From Planctomycetota bacterium (GTDB taxonomy: Bacteria; Planctomycetota; J058; JAJDCP01), in contig JAJDCP010000105.1 of assembly GCA_029260765.1 (NCBI GenBank), positions 1 to 64,000 of the forward strand: 64,000 bases of DNA. Reading direction: 5' to 3'. Below are positions 18,720 through 26,490 of this stretch, one piece after another. The first letter of the stretch is position 1. The number at the start of each line of letters is the position of its first letter. A program made the translations under genes and the position numbers. The notes beneath the pieces are model-generated. The model saw nothing but the letters and a program-made list of their open reading frames with translations. It did no database searches and had not been told where the DNA came from.

Positions 18720-19925
18720 TCACTTCCATGGCACGTCGATGACCAGCCTGCCGCGCTCGGCACCGTGTTCGATGTACAGCTGAAGGGGAACCCGCGCGCC
18801 GGCCTCGACCTCGATCGGGGCCAGGAACATGCGCTCGAAGGGGACCCAATGGGAATCGGGTCCGTCGCTGCGGAAGGCCTGCTCGTGATCGAAGCTTGCC
18901 TGAAACGCCAGGCGCAGTCCGGCCAGGCTGCCGCCGCGTCGCATCGGCAAGCTGGCGTAGTGGGTCATCTCGCACACAGTTGCATCGAGCCGCGTAAGGT
19001 CGAGCTCGAGCACACAGCAGGTGTCGCTCAACACGGTGGCCCCCGTCCCATCGACCTCCTCGGACTGCACCAGCGCGTCGATGCGTGCGCCGTGCGCCGC
19101 CAGATCCACGCCATAGCAGCGTTCGAGCTCGGAGATATCCGTACGCGCGGCCCCTGGGGTGAGGCCGTAGAACACGTGTTTTTCCACGCTCAGAGCGGTA
19201 GCGAAGATCTCCAGCCGATCGGGCAACAACAGGCAGTCGGGCCGCAGCCAGCGCCGTTGTACGTCGAGCAGACTGGGAAGCAGGTTCTCGGCGAACGGGT
19301 CGCTGCCGAACAGCTCGTGGATGAGCACTTCTGCTTTCTCGGGCAGCTCAATGTCTCGACTGTGGCCGCGCAGGATACGCACACGGTCCTGACAGCCATT
19401 GCGGCGGACCATCTCCTCGGCGAGCCCCGCGATGCCTCCCTGCTCCACGGCATAGACGACGTTTGCCCCGGCCCGGGCCGCCAGAATCGAGAGCAGCCCG
19501 GTTCCGCAGCCGATCTCGGCCACAACCCGGCCTTTGCAGGTCGCTTCGATCGCGTGCTTATAGGCCAGAACCCGGGCGCGATCGGCCAGCATGCGGTGCT
19601 GTTGCAGTACACCTGACGGGAGCTGGTTGTCCGAGGGGCTCTGGCAGGGAATCAGCAGCCCCGCGCCGCGCAGGTCCGCGACCAGCCGCTGACGGGCTGG
19701 CTGCTGCGCAGGATCGGGGAACAGCGTCGCGGGCCGTGTGGGACGGGCAAAGTCCCGCAGAACGGCGAGCAGCTCGAGGCTGATTTCGATCGCGGGTCTG
19801 GTCAGAGAGACATGGGCTCGTAGCCCGGACTCGGCGACCTCAAGGCGCAGTGCGCGCGGAACGCTGTGCTCTCGTTGCCACCAATCGGGGCGCGACGCGT
19901 CGGCTCCGTGATCTCCTGCATCCAC
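18720..19925 (-). CDS. Protein arginine N-methyltransferase-like enzyme
   Basis: 401 residues. The SAM-binding core starts near 110 with MLADRARVLAYKHAI, matching the PRMT helix before motif I, then motif I EIGCGTGLLSILAARAGA (137 on) and the acidic E161. The PRMT double-E loop is present as HELFGSDPFAE, with E204 and E213 nine residues apart as in PRMT1. WLRPDCLLLPDR matches the PRMT segment after it. SHW at 358-360, followed by VPFERMFLAP, corresponds to the THW loop. The first 100 residues are extra and look like a winged-helix or PqqD-like domain (LELLAVLRDFARPTRP, LVADLRGAGLL). Expected reaction: SAM-dependent methylation of arginine in a protein or peptide; target unknown. A 47-residue ORF follows 52 bases downstream. 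Confidence 0.82.
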   Translation of the reverse strand: MDAGDHGADASRPDWWQREHSVPRALRLEVAESGLRAHVSLTRPAIEISLELLAVLRDFARPTRPATLFPDPAQQPARQRLVADLRGAGLLIPCQSPSDNQLPSGVLQQHRMLADRARVLAYKHAIEATCKGRVVAEIGCGTGLLSILAARAGANVVYAVEQGGIAGLAEEMVRRNGCQDRVRILRGHSRDIELPEKAEVLIHELFGSDPFAENLLPSLLDVQRRWLRPDCLLLPDRLEIFATALSVEKHVFYGLTPGAARTDISELERCYGVDLAAHGARIDALVQSEEVDGTGATVLSDTCCVLELDLTRLDATVCEMTHYASLPMRRGGSLAGLRLAFQASFDHEQAFRSDGPDSHWVPFERMFLAPIEVEAGARVPLQLYIEHGAERGRLVIDVPWK

Positions 19926-19998
19926 CGTAAGCTCCCTTCGGGATCGCCCCGAACATTAAGCTTACAGCAACGCACAACGGGAGGGCTCGATCATAGCC

Positions 19999-20137
19999 TT
20001 GAATCCGCACCAACGTGAACTTCTGCGGACGCAGCTGCTACAGGCTCAGGCCGGGCTGCAGGCCAAGCAAGCGCTCTGGAGACGGCTGCCAGGGCGGTCG
20101 ATGCGGTCACCAACAACGTCGATCCTGAAGACCGATA
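19999..20137 (+). pseudogene. Possible frameshifted short helical gene
   Basis: From a TTG at 19999 the frame reads MNPHQRELLRTQLLQAQAGL and continues in a helical style. Near 20080 the sensible reading moves to another frame (ETAARAVDAVTNNVDPEDRY, then TGA). Together they would give a helical peptide of under 50 residues, loosely like the N-terminus of a DksA/TraR-type protein but without its zinc finger. No convincing ribosome site. Treat as a doubtful remnant in the gap between two minus-strand genes. Confidence 0.2.
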
Positions 20138-20156
20138 CTGAGAAACCGCCGCTCGC

Positions 20157-21431
20157 TCACTCGGGCAGCTGCAACTCGGCCGCGGCATCGTCGCCCATTC
20201 CGACCAACTCGGCCTCTGCGGCGGGGGACTGGAAGCGCAGCTGACCGGCGTTGGGGAACCAGGGCAGGTCGCCCCGGGCCTGCCACATCTGGTTGCCGCT
20301 CGTGTACTGCAGGCGCAGGGTGTTCCAGCTTCGACCCGCAAGCTCGATGCTGACGTCGGCTTCCAGAGCTTCGAGCTCGTCATTGTAGTATTGGCTCTCG
20401 GTCTTGAGCAGCACGCCTTCCGCGTCACCCTCGATACCCACCCAACTGGTCATGCCGGACTGTTCGCTACGCCGCGCGGCGAACGTGCCGGCTGCCACGG
20501 TGATCTGCTCGTCGACGGTTTCGGGGGCGGCGCCCTCGGCCGCGGCCGGGGCACTGGCCAGGGTCTTTTCCTTGGCGAGCTCGCCGCGCATGCCGACGAA
20601 GGCCCGCAACGTGGCGCCTGTCTGCTTGTCGACGAAGACGGCGAGCATCAGATCAGGCTGGTTGACCTGGTTGTCCGTCTCGATGATCCAGGCCGCTTCG
20701 GTCTCACCAACCAGGGCAGTGCGTGTGGTGGCGAGTTGGCCGGGAGCTCCCATGCCAAAGGCAGCCCAGTGGCCGATCGCCATACCCTCGTAGAGCAGGT
20801 GTGCGTAGCTGGGCAGCGGGGTGACGTACGCGCTCCAGTCCATCGCTGGGGGTGCTGGCGGAGGAGCAGATTCTGCGGCAGGTTCTGCGGCGGGTTCTGC
20901 GGAGGATTCTGCGGAGGCGACCACTTCAGGTTCGGCCGGCTCTGCAACCGGAGTGGGTGTGAAGCGGAAGGTCTGCTGCTCGGTGCCACGCTCGAGCAAG
21001 CCACCGAGAGGACCCAGCTCGACGAACTCGACCCGTGCATCGAAGCTCTGGGCATCGCGGGTGGTGATCTGCCACTTGGTCTGAAGCTCGCTGTCAGGGT
21101 AGTCCTTCAGTTCATAGCGGGTTGCGCCCTTCAGGCGGCCGGCGCTGTCGCGGCGCAGCTCAAAAGTGTAACTGCTGAAGACATCCTCGCCGCCGGCGAC
21201 CAGCTCGCCGCGCACGTAGTGTCCGTCGTCGCTGACCTCGAAGCGCTGTTCCGTGCCGTCGTAGTATTTCCGCGTCCAGCTGCCGGCCCACGACTCTGGA
21301 GGGTCGACCAGGTTCTCGGGCTCGTCCTCGGGCTGCTGGGCGGCGCTGCTGACGGCTTGGGTGGTGCGGGTCTTGGCCAGGTTGCAGCCGACCGTCAGGC
21401 CGGCCAGACAGAGCACAAACAGTGTGCGCAT
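20157..21431 (-). CDS. Large lipoprotein with an Ala/Pro/Glu-rich linker
   Basis: 424 residues. The ATG at 21431 is preceded by GAGGAGGGA and followed by the lipobox LTVGC (Cys about residue 16). An N-terminal beta-rich domain of about 130 residues (SWAGSWTRKYYDG, HYVRGELVAGG) resembles DUF1579/lipocalin-like folds. A low-complexity linker rich in Ala, Pro and Glu follows (about 175-200). The C-terminal 220 residues (SYAHLLYEGMAIGHWAAFGM, TAAGTFAARR) look like a second beta domain of the type in proteins with conserved WxxG segments. Function unknown; envelope location inferred from the lipobox. Confidence 0.78.
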   Translation of the reverse strand: MRTLFVLCLAGLTVGCNLAKTRTTQAVSSAAQQPEDEPENLVDPPESWAGSWTRKYYDGTEQRFEVSDDGHYVRGELVAGGEDVFSSYTFELRRDSAGRLKGATRYELKDYPDSELQTKWQITTRDAQSFDARVEFVELGPLGGLLERGTEQQTFRFTPTPVAEPAEPEVVASAESSAEPAAEPAAESAPPPAPPAMDWSAYVTPLPSYAHLLYEGMAIGHWAAFGMGAPGQLATTRTALVGETEAAWIIETDNQVNQPDLMLAVFVDKQTGATLRAFVGMRGELAKEKTLASAPAAAEGAAPETVDEQITVAAGTFAARRSEQSGMTSWVGIEGDAEGVLLKTESQYYNDELEALEADVSIELAGRSWNTLRLQYTSGNQMWQARGDLPWFPNAGQLRFQSPAAEAELVGMGDDAAAELQLPE

Positions 21432-21535
21432 GGTGATTCCCTCCTCGTGCTGCGGATGTGCAGGCAACATGGAGGGCTCAAGCAAGCCGGACACGGACAG
21501 GGAACAACGGATTCCGCAAATAAAGTCGGACCTGC

Positions 21536-22153
21536 TCAGGGAAGTCTGCTGACGACCTTGCCGGCGGCGTCCTTGATCGTCAGTCCGCCGGCGCCGTCCT
21601 GGCCGATGTACAGGAAGCTCTTGGTCGCGCCCGCCTCGTCTTTCAGAGCGATGAAGGTGACGCCATTGGAGGCCACCCCCAGAGCCACCCTCGGTTGTTC
21701 CTGCGCGTCGTTGATTGTCACCGCGGGCACGCCCGCCTCGGTGACCGTCATGCCGATGCGCTTGCTGCCGTCACTGCCTTGCAGAAAGACCGCGGCGGCC
21801 CCGTTCTCACCCATGCCGAACACGCCACGCACGGTGCGTCCGTTCGGGCCGAGGACTGCCAGGCTGGGAACGCCCTCAGGGTTTACGCTCAAGTGCAGGC
21901 GGTTCGCGCCTTCGGAGTCGATCAGCCGCAGCGAAACCTGGTCGTCGTGCACTTCCCAGATGCCACGCGGGCTCCCCTGGGCGTCCTGCAGCACGAAACG
22001 CTCGGCGGCAACGGTCTTGGCAGCATGCTGGCCCATCAGGATCGCGGCGGCGGCGAGCAGCGCGACGAGCAGCAGGGCACGGTGGAAACGGCGGGAGCGG
22101 CGCAGCTGCTGCTCGAGGGCAGCCATGCGCTGGAGTAGCTCGGGGCTTTGCAT
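21536..22153 (-). CDS. Membrane-anchored beta-repeat protein
   Basis: 205 residues from the ATG at 22153, with GGAGG 7 bases upstream. A short Gln/Arg-rich coiled segment precedes one transmembrane helix (about 24-44, LLLVALLAAAAILMG). The rest is a series of short beta units of the form RFVLQDAQGSPRGIWEV, LRLIDSEGANRLHLSV and AVTINDAQEQPRVALGV, likely a beta-helix-like stack outside the membrane. Proteins of this design are frequent in planctomycete-type genomes; function unknown. It is upstream of the lipoprotein gene on the same strand, 104 bases apart. Confidence 0.75.
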   Translation of the reverse strand: MQSPELLQRMAALEQQLRRSRRFHRALLLVALLAAAAILMGQHAAKTVAAERFVLQDAQGSPRGIWEVHDDQVSLRLIDSEGANRLHLSVNPEGVPSLAVLGPNGRTVRGVFGMGENGAAAVFLQGSDGSKRIGMTVTEAGVPAVTINDAQEQPRVALGVASNGVTFIALKDEAGATKSFLYIGQDGAGGLTIKDAAGKVVSRLP

Positions 22154-22298
22154 CGGGAGTCCTCCAAACAAGGGTCACTGGTTGGTCGATCGTTGATCCA
22201 GAGTAGTGCCTCGGGGCGGGCAAGGGAAGAGCCGTGCATCGTGGCGGATCAGGCGTTAACCTTGCCACTCGCTGCAGACGACCGATGCGGAGGGCGCG

Positions 22299-24056
22299 AT
22301 GTTTGATCTTGGCGGCGACCGTGGGCGCGTTGTGGTCGCGATCGCCCTGGCGGTGATGGCGGGCTGCATTGCCGGATTGCGGCGCCACACTTTCGACGAG
22401 CCTCTCGAGCGGGACTTGACGGCCTATGCTGTGGTCGCGCAGGGAATGCTGGACGGACGTGCGCTGTACGCGGACATGTGGGACCACAAGCCCCCAGGCG
22501 TGCACCTCGCCTACGCGCTGGCCATCGCGCTGTTCGGATTCGGGCCGCGCGCGATCTATGCGCTGAGTGTCGGCACTGCCGTGCTGACTCTGCTTGGAGT
22601 GTATTTCGCTGGGTCCGCGGGAGGACGGGGACGGGCCGTGGGGCTGGTGGCGGCGGCGTTCTGGGCGGCCGTCTCGGGGGATCTGTATCTGCAGGCCAAC
22701 CAACCCAACACCGAGGTGTTCATCAACGTCTGCCTGGTCTGGGCCTTCGCCTTGGCGGTGGGGGCCCTGCCAGGCCTGCCGAGCCAAGGACGCAGTCTGG
22801 GAATCGGGCTGCTGTTTGGGCTGGCGATGGTGTTCAAGCCCGTCGCCGTAGCGGTGACGCCGCTGGTCGGCCTGTTGGTCTTTGCTGTGCCTGTCGCTCG
22901 ACGGCGCATCGCGGGCCTGCGGGTGTTGATCATGGCGGCGGGCTGCATCGGGGTGGTCGCTGCGATGCTCCTGTGGTTTGCGCTCAACGGCACTTTCGCG
23001 GACTTCTGGGAAGCGGTGGTGACCTACAACCAGGCCTACGGCGGCAGTACCTCGGACAATCTCATGATGGCGCTGCGGCCCGACCTGTTCTTCTCCGCTC
23101 ATTTCTCCGGTGTGGTGCCGCTACTGGCCCTGGCCGCCTGTGGAGGGCTGTTGAATCGCTTCCGTTGGCGGGTCGATGTCGGCATGCTGGGCGTCTGGGC
23201 GTTGGGGACCTTTGTCGCGGTGGCCATGCCCGGGCGTTTCTTCGCGCACTACTATCAACTCTGGCTGCCTCTGACGGCGATCGCGGCGGCCTGGGCTCTG
23301 GCCGGTCTGGCTCCTCGGATGCCCGGGGAAGCGGCGCCGGCCGAAACTCCAGCGGCTGCGCGGCCGTCGGGCCCTGCAGTGGCAGACGAGGAGGGATCTG
23401 AGAAGTCCCGCAAGGGCAAGAAGGCCAAGAAGGGCAAGAAAGGCAAGAAGGGCAAAGGGTCCGCTGGCGCGCCCGTTGCAGCGGCCTCCGAGCCGGAGGA
23501 CGCGCCCAGGTCTGGCGCGGCAGAGCTGCCCGAGGCCGCAGCCCTGCCCCGGCCGGCGCCGATGCCTCGCTGGGTGATGTTGCGCTCGGGGTTGCTGTTG
23601 GCGGCGCTGGTCTGGTTGCAGTGGCCCTACTACGACCTCAGTCCCGAACAGTGGTCCGTGACCAAATACCGCGAGACCAAGTTCTATGCGACGCGGGAGT
23701 ATGGCCGTCAGATCGGCCAGATGCTCACGCCCGAAGAGACTTTCCATTGCATCGGCAGCGAGCCTGGCCTGTACTTCTATGCGCAGCGGTCGCCGGTGTC
23801 GGGTGTGATCTACACCTTTCCCCTCAAGCAGGGGCCGCTGACTGCGAAGCTGGCAACGCGCATGTTGACGCAGTTGCAGAAGGCCCCGCCCGAGCTCTTG
23901 GTGGTCACCGATTGGTTTCCCAACACACATCCCCTGGGGGCCTGGTACCAGACCAACTACAGAGCCTTCCCTGACAACAAGAACCGCGAAGGCTTCTCGT
24001 ACTACTACCGTACGGGAGGCAGCCTCGAGGCCCGGCTCTTCGGGCAGGAGCGATGA
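22299..24056 (+). CDS. GT-C family glycosyltransferase with Lys-rich insert
   Basis: 585 residues, multi-spanning inner-membrane protein of the ArnT/PMT (GT39/GT83-like) type. After the first membrane segment the periplasmic loop carries the ERD acidic motif (LERDLTAYAVVAQGMLDGR), the likely catalytic site, followed by DHKPPG. About ten membrane segments follow to residue 350. An unusual insert of about 85 residues contains SRKGKKAKKGKKGKKGKG (23407-23460) flanked by Ala/Pro/Glu-rich sequence, then a last helix and a soluble C-terminal domain. The expected substrate is a polyprenyl-phosphate sugar. The ATG at 22299 has GGAGG 6 bases upstream. Three bases separate it from the next methyltransferase gene, so the pair is an operon, probably for glycan or lipid modification. 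Confidence 0.85.
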   Translation: MFDLGGDRGRVVVAIALAVMAGCIAGLRRHTFDEPLERDLTAYAVVAQGMLDGRALYADMWDHKPPGVHLAYALAIALFGFGPRAIYALSVGTAVLTLLGVYFAGSAGGRGRAVGLVAAAFWAAVSGDLYLQANQPNTEVFINVCLVWAFALAVGALPGLPSQGRSLGIGLLFGLAMVFKPVAVAVTPLVGLLVFAVPVARRRIAGLRVLIMAAGCIGVVAAMLLWFALNGTFADFWEAVVTYNQAYGGSTSDNLMMALRPDLFFSAHFSGVVPLLALAACGGLLNRFRWRVDVGMLGVWALGTFVAVAMPGRFFAHYYQLWLPLTAIAAAWALAGLAPRMPGEAAPAETPAAARPSGPAVADEEGSEKSRKGKKAKKGKKGKKGKGSAGAPVAAASEPEDAPRSGAAELPEAAALPRPAPMPRWVMLRSGLLLAALVWLQWPYYDLSPEQWSVTKYRETKFYATREYGRQIGQMLTPEETFHCIGSEPGLYFYAQRSPVSGVIYTFPLKQGPLTAKLATRMLTQLQKAPPELLVVTDWFPNTHPLGAWYQTNYRAFPDNKNREGFSYYYRTGGSLEARLFGQER

Positions 24057-24059
24057 GAC

Positions 24060-25232
24060 ATGGCGAGTTACGAGGATGTCCTGTCTTCAGAGATCGAGAA
24101 GTACAAAGACTACGAGGTCAGCTCTTCTGCCTGCGCTGAGTATGTCTGCAGCAAGTATCTGCGCAAGATCCTGACAGAGCGCTTTGGCTGGAGCGGTTTC
24201 CTGCCGATGATCGAGGGCTACGCGAGAGAGCTGACAGCCACGCGCGCCGGGCAACCATTGCGGATTCTCTCTCTGGGCAGCGGCAACTGCGATATCGAAA
24301 TGCAGTTGGCTGGCCTGAACGGACTCGATTGCCAGTTCGAATGTCTGGACATCAATCCCCACATGGCTGCGCGCGCAGCTGATCGAGCAGAATCGCTGGG
24401 CCAGAGCTCACGATTCGTATTTCGGACTCTGGACATCAACCGTCTGCAACTCGATAAGACCTACGACATCGTGCTGGCCAACCACTCTCTGCACCACCTT
24501 GTCGAGCTTGAGCATATCTTCTCGCAAGTGCATGAGGCGATGCATCCAGGATCGTTCTTCCTTGTCAACGATATGATCGGCCGCAACGGTCACATGTTCT
24601 GGGACAGCACGCTAGACATGACGAACAGGCTCTGGAGCCTTTTGCCTCGAGGATTGAAGCACAACCGACAGACGATGATGTATACGCCGCTGCGCCATCA
24701 GTTCGATCAATCGGTCGCCAACTTTGAAGGCGTCAGGGCGCAGGATATTCTGCCCGCTCTGGATCAGGTGTTCGTCTTCCGGGACTTTGCGCCCTTCTTC
24801 GCCCTGGTCAACCGTTTCTTCGATCGTGACTTCGGACCGAATTATGACATGGACGATCCGCTGCAACGCGCCACCATCGACATGATCATCGAGCTCGACG
24901 AGTTCGTATGTCGTCAGAGGCTGCTCAAGCCTACCCAGATGCTGGCCTGTCTGGTCCGGCGGGATGCACCGGTTCAGGAAAAACGCTGGCTGCATTTTGA
25001 GACTCCCGCACAGGTGACCAATCTTGATGACCAGAAGCTGTTCGATGTGTTCGAGCCGCTCGCACCTGTGAATCTCGATGAACAACAGCCCTCTCTGGCG
25101 CGCCTGATGCTGCTGTTGCGGCTCACAGTGACCCACGCGCTGCTGCTGTTGCGTTCGCAGCCTGCCGGGCTCAAGCTGGTGCGTTGGTGCCGCCGTCGGC
25201 TGTTGGCGCTGAGGCAACAGTGGCTTCGCTGA
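24060..25232 (+). CDS. Class I SAM-dependent methyltransferase
   Basis: 390 residues. Motif I is SLGSGNCDIEMQL (about 78-90), followed by the acidic ribose-binding stretch CLDINPHMA and motif IV-like YDIVLANHSLHHL. This is the Methyltransf_11/23 arrangement. The C-terminal 180 residues are helical with a hydrophobic stretch near the end (LARLMLLLRLTVTHALLLLR), which may associate with the membrane. It follows the GT-C gene by three bases and is presumably co-translated with it; the acceptor may be the same glycan or lipid. Substrate not deducible. Confidence 0.85.
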   Translation: MASYEDVLSSEIEKYKDYEVSSSACAEYVCSKYLRKILTERFGWSGFLPMIEGYARELTATRAGQPLRILSLGSGNCDIEMQLAGLNGLDCQFECLDINPHMAARAADRAESLGQSSRFVFRTLDINRLQLDKTYDIVLANHSLHHLVELEHIFSQVHEAMHPGSFFLVNDMIGRNGHMFWDSTLDMTNRLWSLLPRGLKHNRQTMMYTPLRHQFDQSVANFEGVRAQDILPALDQVFVFRDFAPFFALVNRFFDRDFGPNYDMDDPLQRATIDMIIELDEFVCRQRLLKPTQMLACLVRRDAPVQEKRWLHFETPAQVTNLDDQKLFDVFEPLAPVNLDEQQPSLARLMLLLRLTVTHALLLLRSQPAGLKLVRWCRRRLLALRQQWLR

Positions 25233-25285
25233 CCTGGTCCCAGAGATCATGCTGAGCCCTGACGCACGTGTGCAAGGCTGGGGGT

Positions 25286-26488
25286 TCAGCGCGGAACCAC
25301 CGCGCTGCCGTCTTGCAACGAATCTCCAGGATGCAGCACCACGCGTTCGCCAGGCTGCAGGCCCGAGAGTACCTCGGCCTCGTTGCCGTTGCTGTGACCG
25401 AGCTGTACTGGACGCAGCCGGGCGACGCCTGCATCGTAGACGAACACCGCCCAGGCGTCTCCGACCCGGAAGGCCGCCCCCAGAGGCAGCTTGACCACAT
25501 CGTCGCCCTCCCAGATGAGGATGTGCGCTTCGACCCGGAAGGCATCTCCCAATGTGGGGCGGTCTTCGGCGGGGTCGAGCAGATCGACGATCACATTGAC
25601 CCGCTGTTCCTCGACTCCCAGGGCTGAGACCTTGGTGAAAGCGGCAGGCTCGACCAGCCGCACACGGCCCAGCAGAGGTGCGCCGCCCCCCCATTGGACA
25701 AACTGCACCCGCGCACCGGGCAAGATCTTGACTGCGTCCCCCGACAGCACGTCGACCTCAACCTCGAGGTCTCGAGGGTCCCCGATTTCCAGCAAGGCGG
25801 TGCCGGCCGGAACCACAGTCGAGCTCTGATAGAAGATGCGCAACACCCGGCCATCGATGGGCGAGGGGATCCGTAGTCGGAAACCGGTGTCCCGGCCATC
25901 CGACTCCGGCAACGTGTGCATCAGAGCCGCACGTGCGAGCTCCAGCTCGTAGCGTGCGATCTCTTGCGCGAACTCTGCGCTGCGCTCTTCCTCGCGGCGC
26001 AATTGGCACGCGAGCTCGGCGTTCTCGAGCTTCTGCCGGCTGATCTGCTCGTGGCCGGTCAGGCCCTGCAGCCTCTCCAACTCGGCCTCAGCGTTCTGCC
26101 GCGCCAGGATCGCGCCCTCCAGCTCGGGACCGGTGCGCAGCAGCTGTGCCTCTGCCGAGCGGCTCTGCGCTGCGGCCACGGCGAGCTCGCGCGCATTGAG
26201 CAGCGCCGGGTCGAGCGGCTCGAGGGTGGCCAGAGTCGAGCTGCTTGCGAACACGCTGTCGCCGGCCTTCAGGACGATGCGCAACAGGCGGCCGCTCAAG
26301 GGGGCTGAGACGGTGTAGCGCTCCCTGATGCGGGTCTTGCCGTCCTCTTCGACGGCGACAGCCAGGCGCCCGCGTGTGACCTCTCCGAGGTCGACCTGCT
26401 GGGGCTCGGGGATCAGCGCTACCGCCACCAGCCCTGCCACCACCAGGACTCCCAACAACCGCAGCGAGATCTTGGCCCACCTGCCCAT
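25286..26488 (-). CDS. HlyD-family periplasmic adaptor of an ABC exporter
   Basis: 400 residues. One N-terminal membrane anchor (about 7-26), then the split lipoyl/barrel architecture of membrane fusion proteins: VSAPLSGRLLRIVLKAGDSV (first lipoyl half), a Gln/Ala/Glu-rich helical hairpin (about 95-200), RIPSPIDGRVLRIFYQSSTVV (second half), then beta-barrel and membrane-proximal domains (LPLGAAFRVGDAWAVFVY). It is the last gene of a minus-strand operon with the FtsX permease (2-base gap) and the ATPase, like MacA or DevB. No TolC-like gene is present in the window. Confidence 0.9.
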   Translation of the reverse strand: MGRWAKISLRLLGVLVVAGLVAVALIPEPQQVDLGEVTRGRLAVAVEEDGKTRIRERYTVSAPLSGRLLRIVLKAGDSVFASSSTLATLEPLDPALLNARELAVAAAQSRSAEAQLLRTGPELEGAILARQNAEAELERLQGLTGHEQISRQKLENAELACQLRREEERSAEFAQEIARYELELARAALMHTLPESDGRDTGFRLRIPSPIDGRVLRIFYQSSTVVPAGTALLEIGDPRDLEVEVDVLSGDAVKILPGARVQFVQWGGGAPLLGRVRLVEPAAFTKVSALGVEEQRVNVIVDLLDPAEDRPTLGDAFRVEAHILIWEGDDVVKLPLGAAFRVGDAWAVFVYDAGVARLRPVQLGHSNGNEAEVLSGLQPGERVVLHPGDSLQDGSAVVPR

Positions 26489-26490
26489 GG

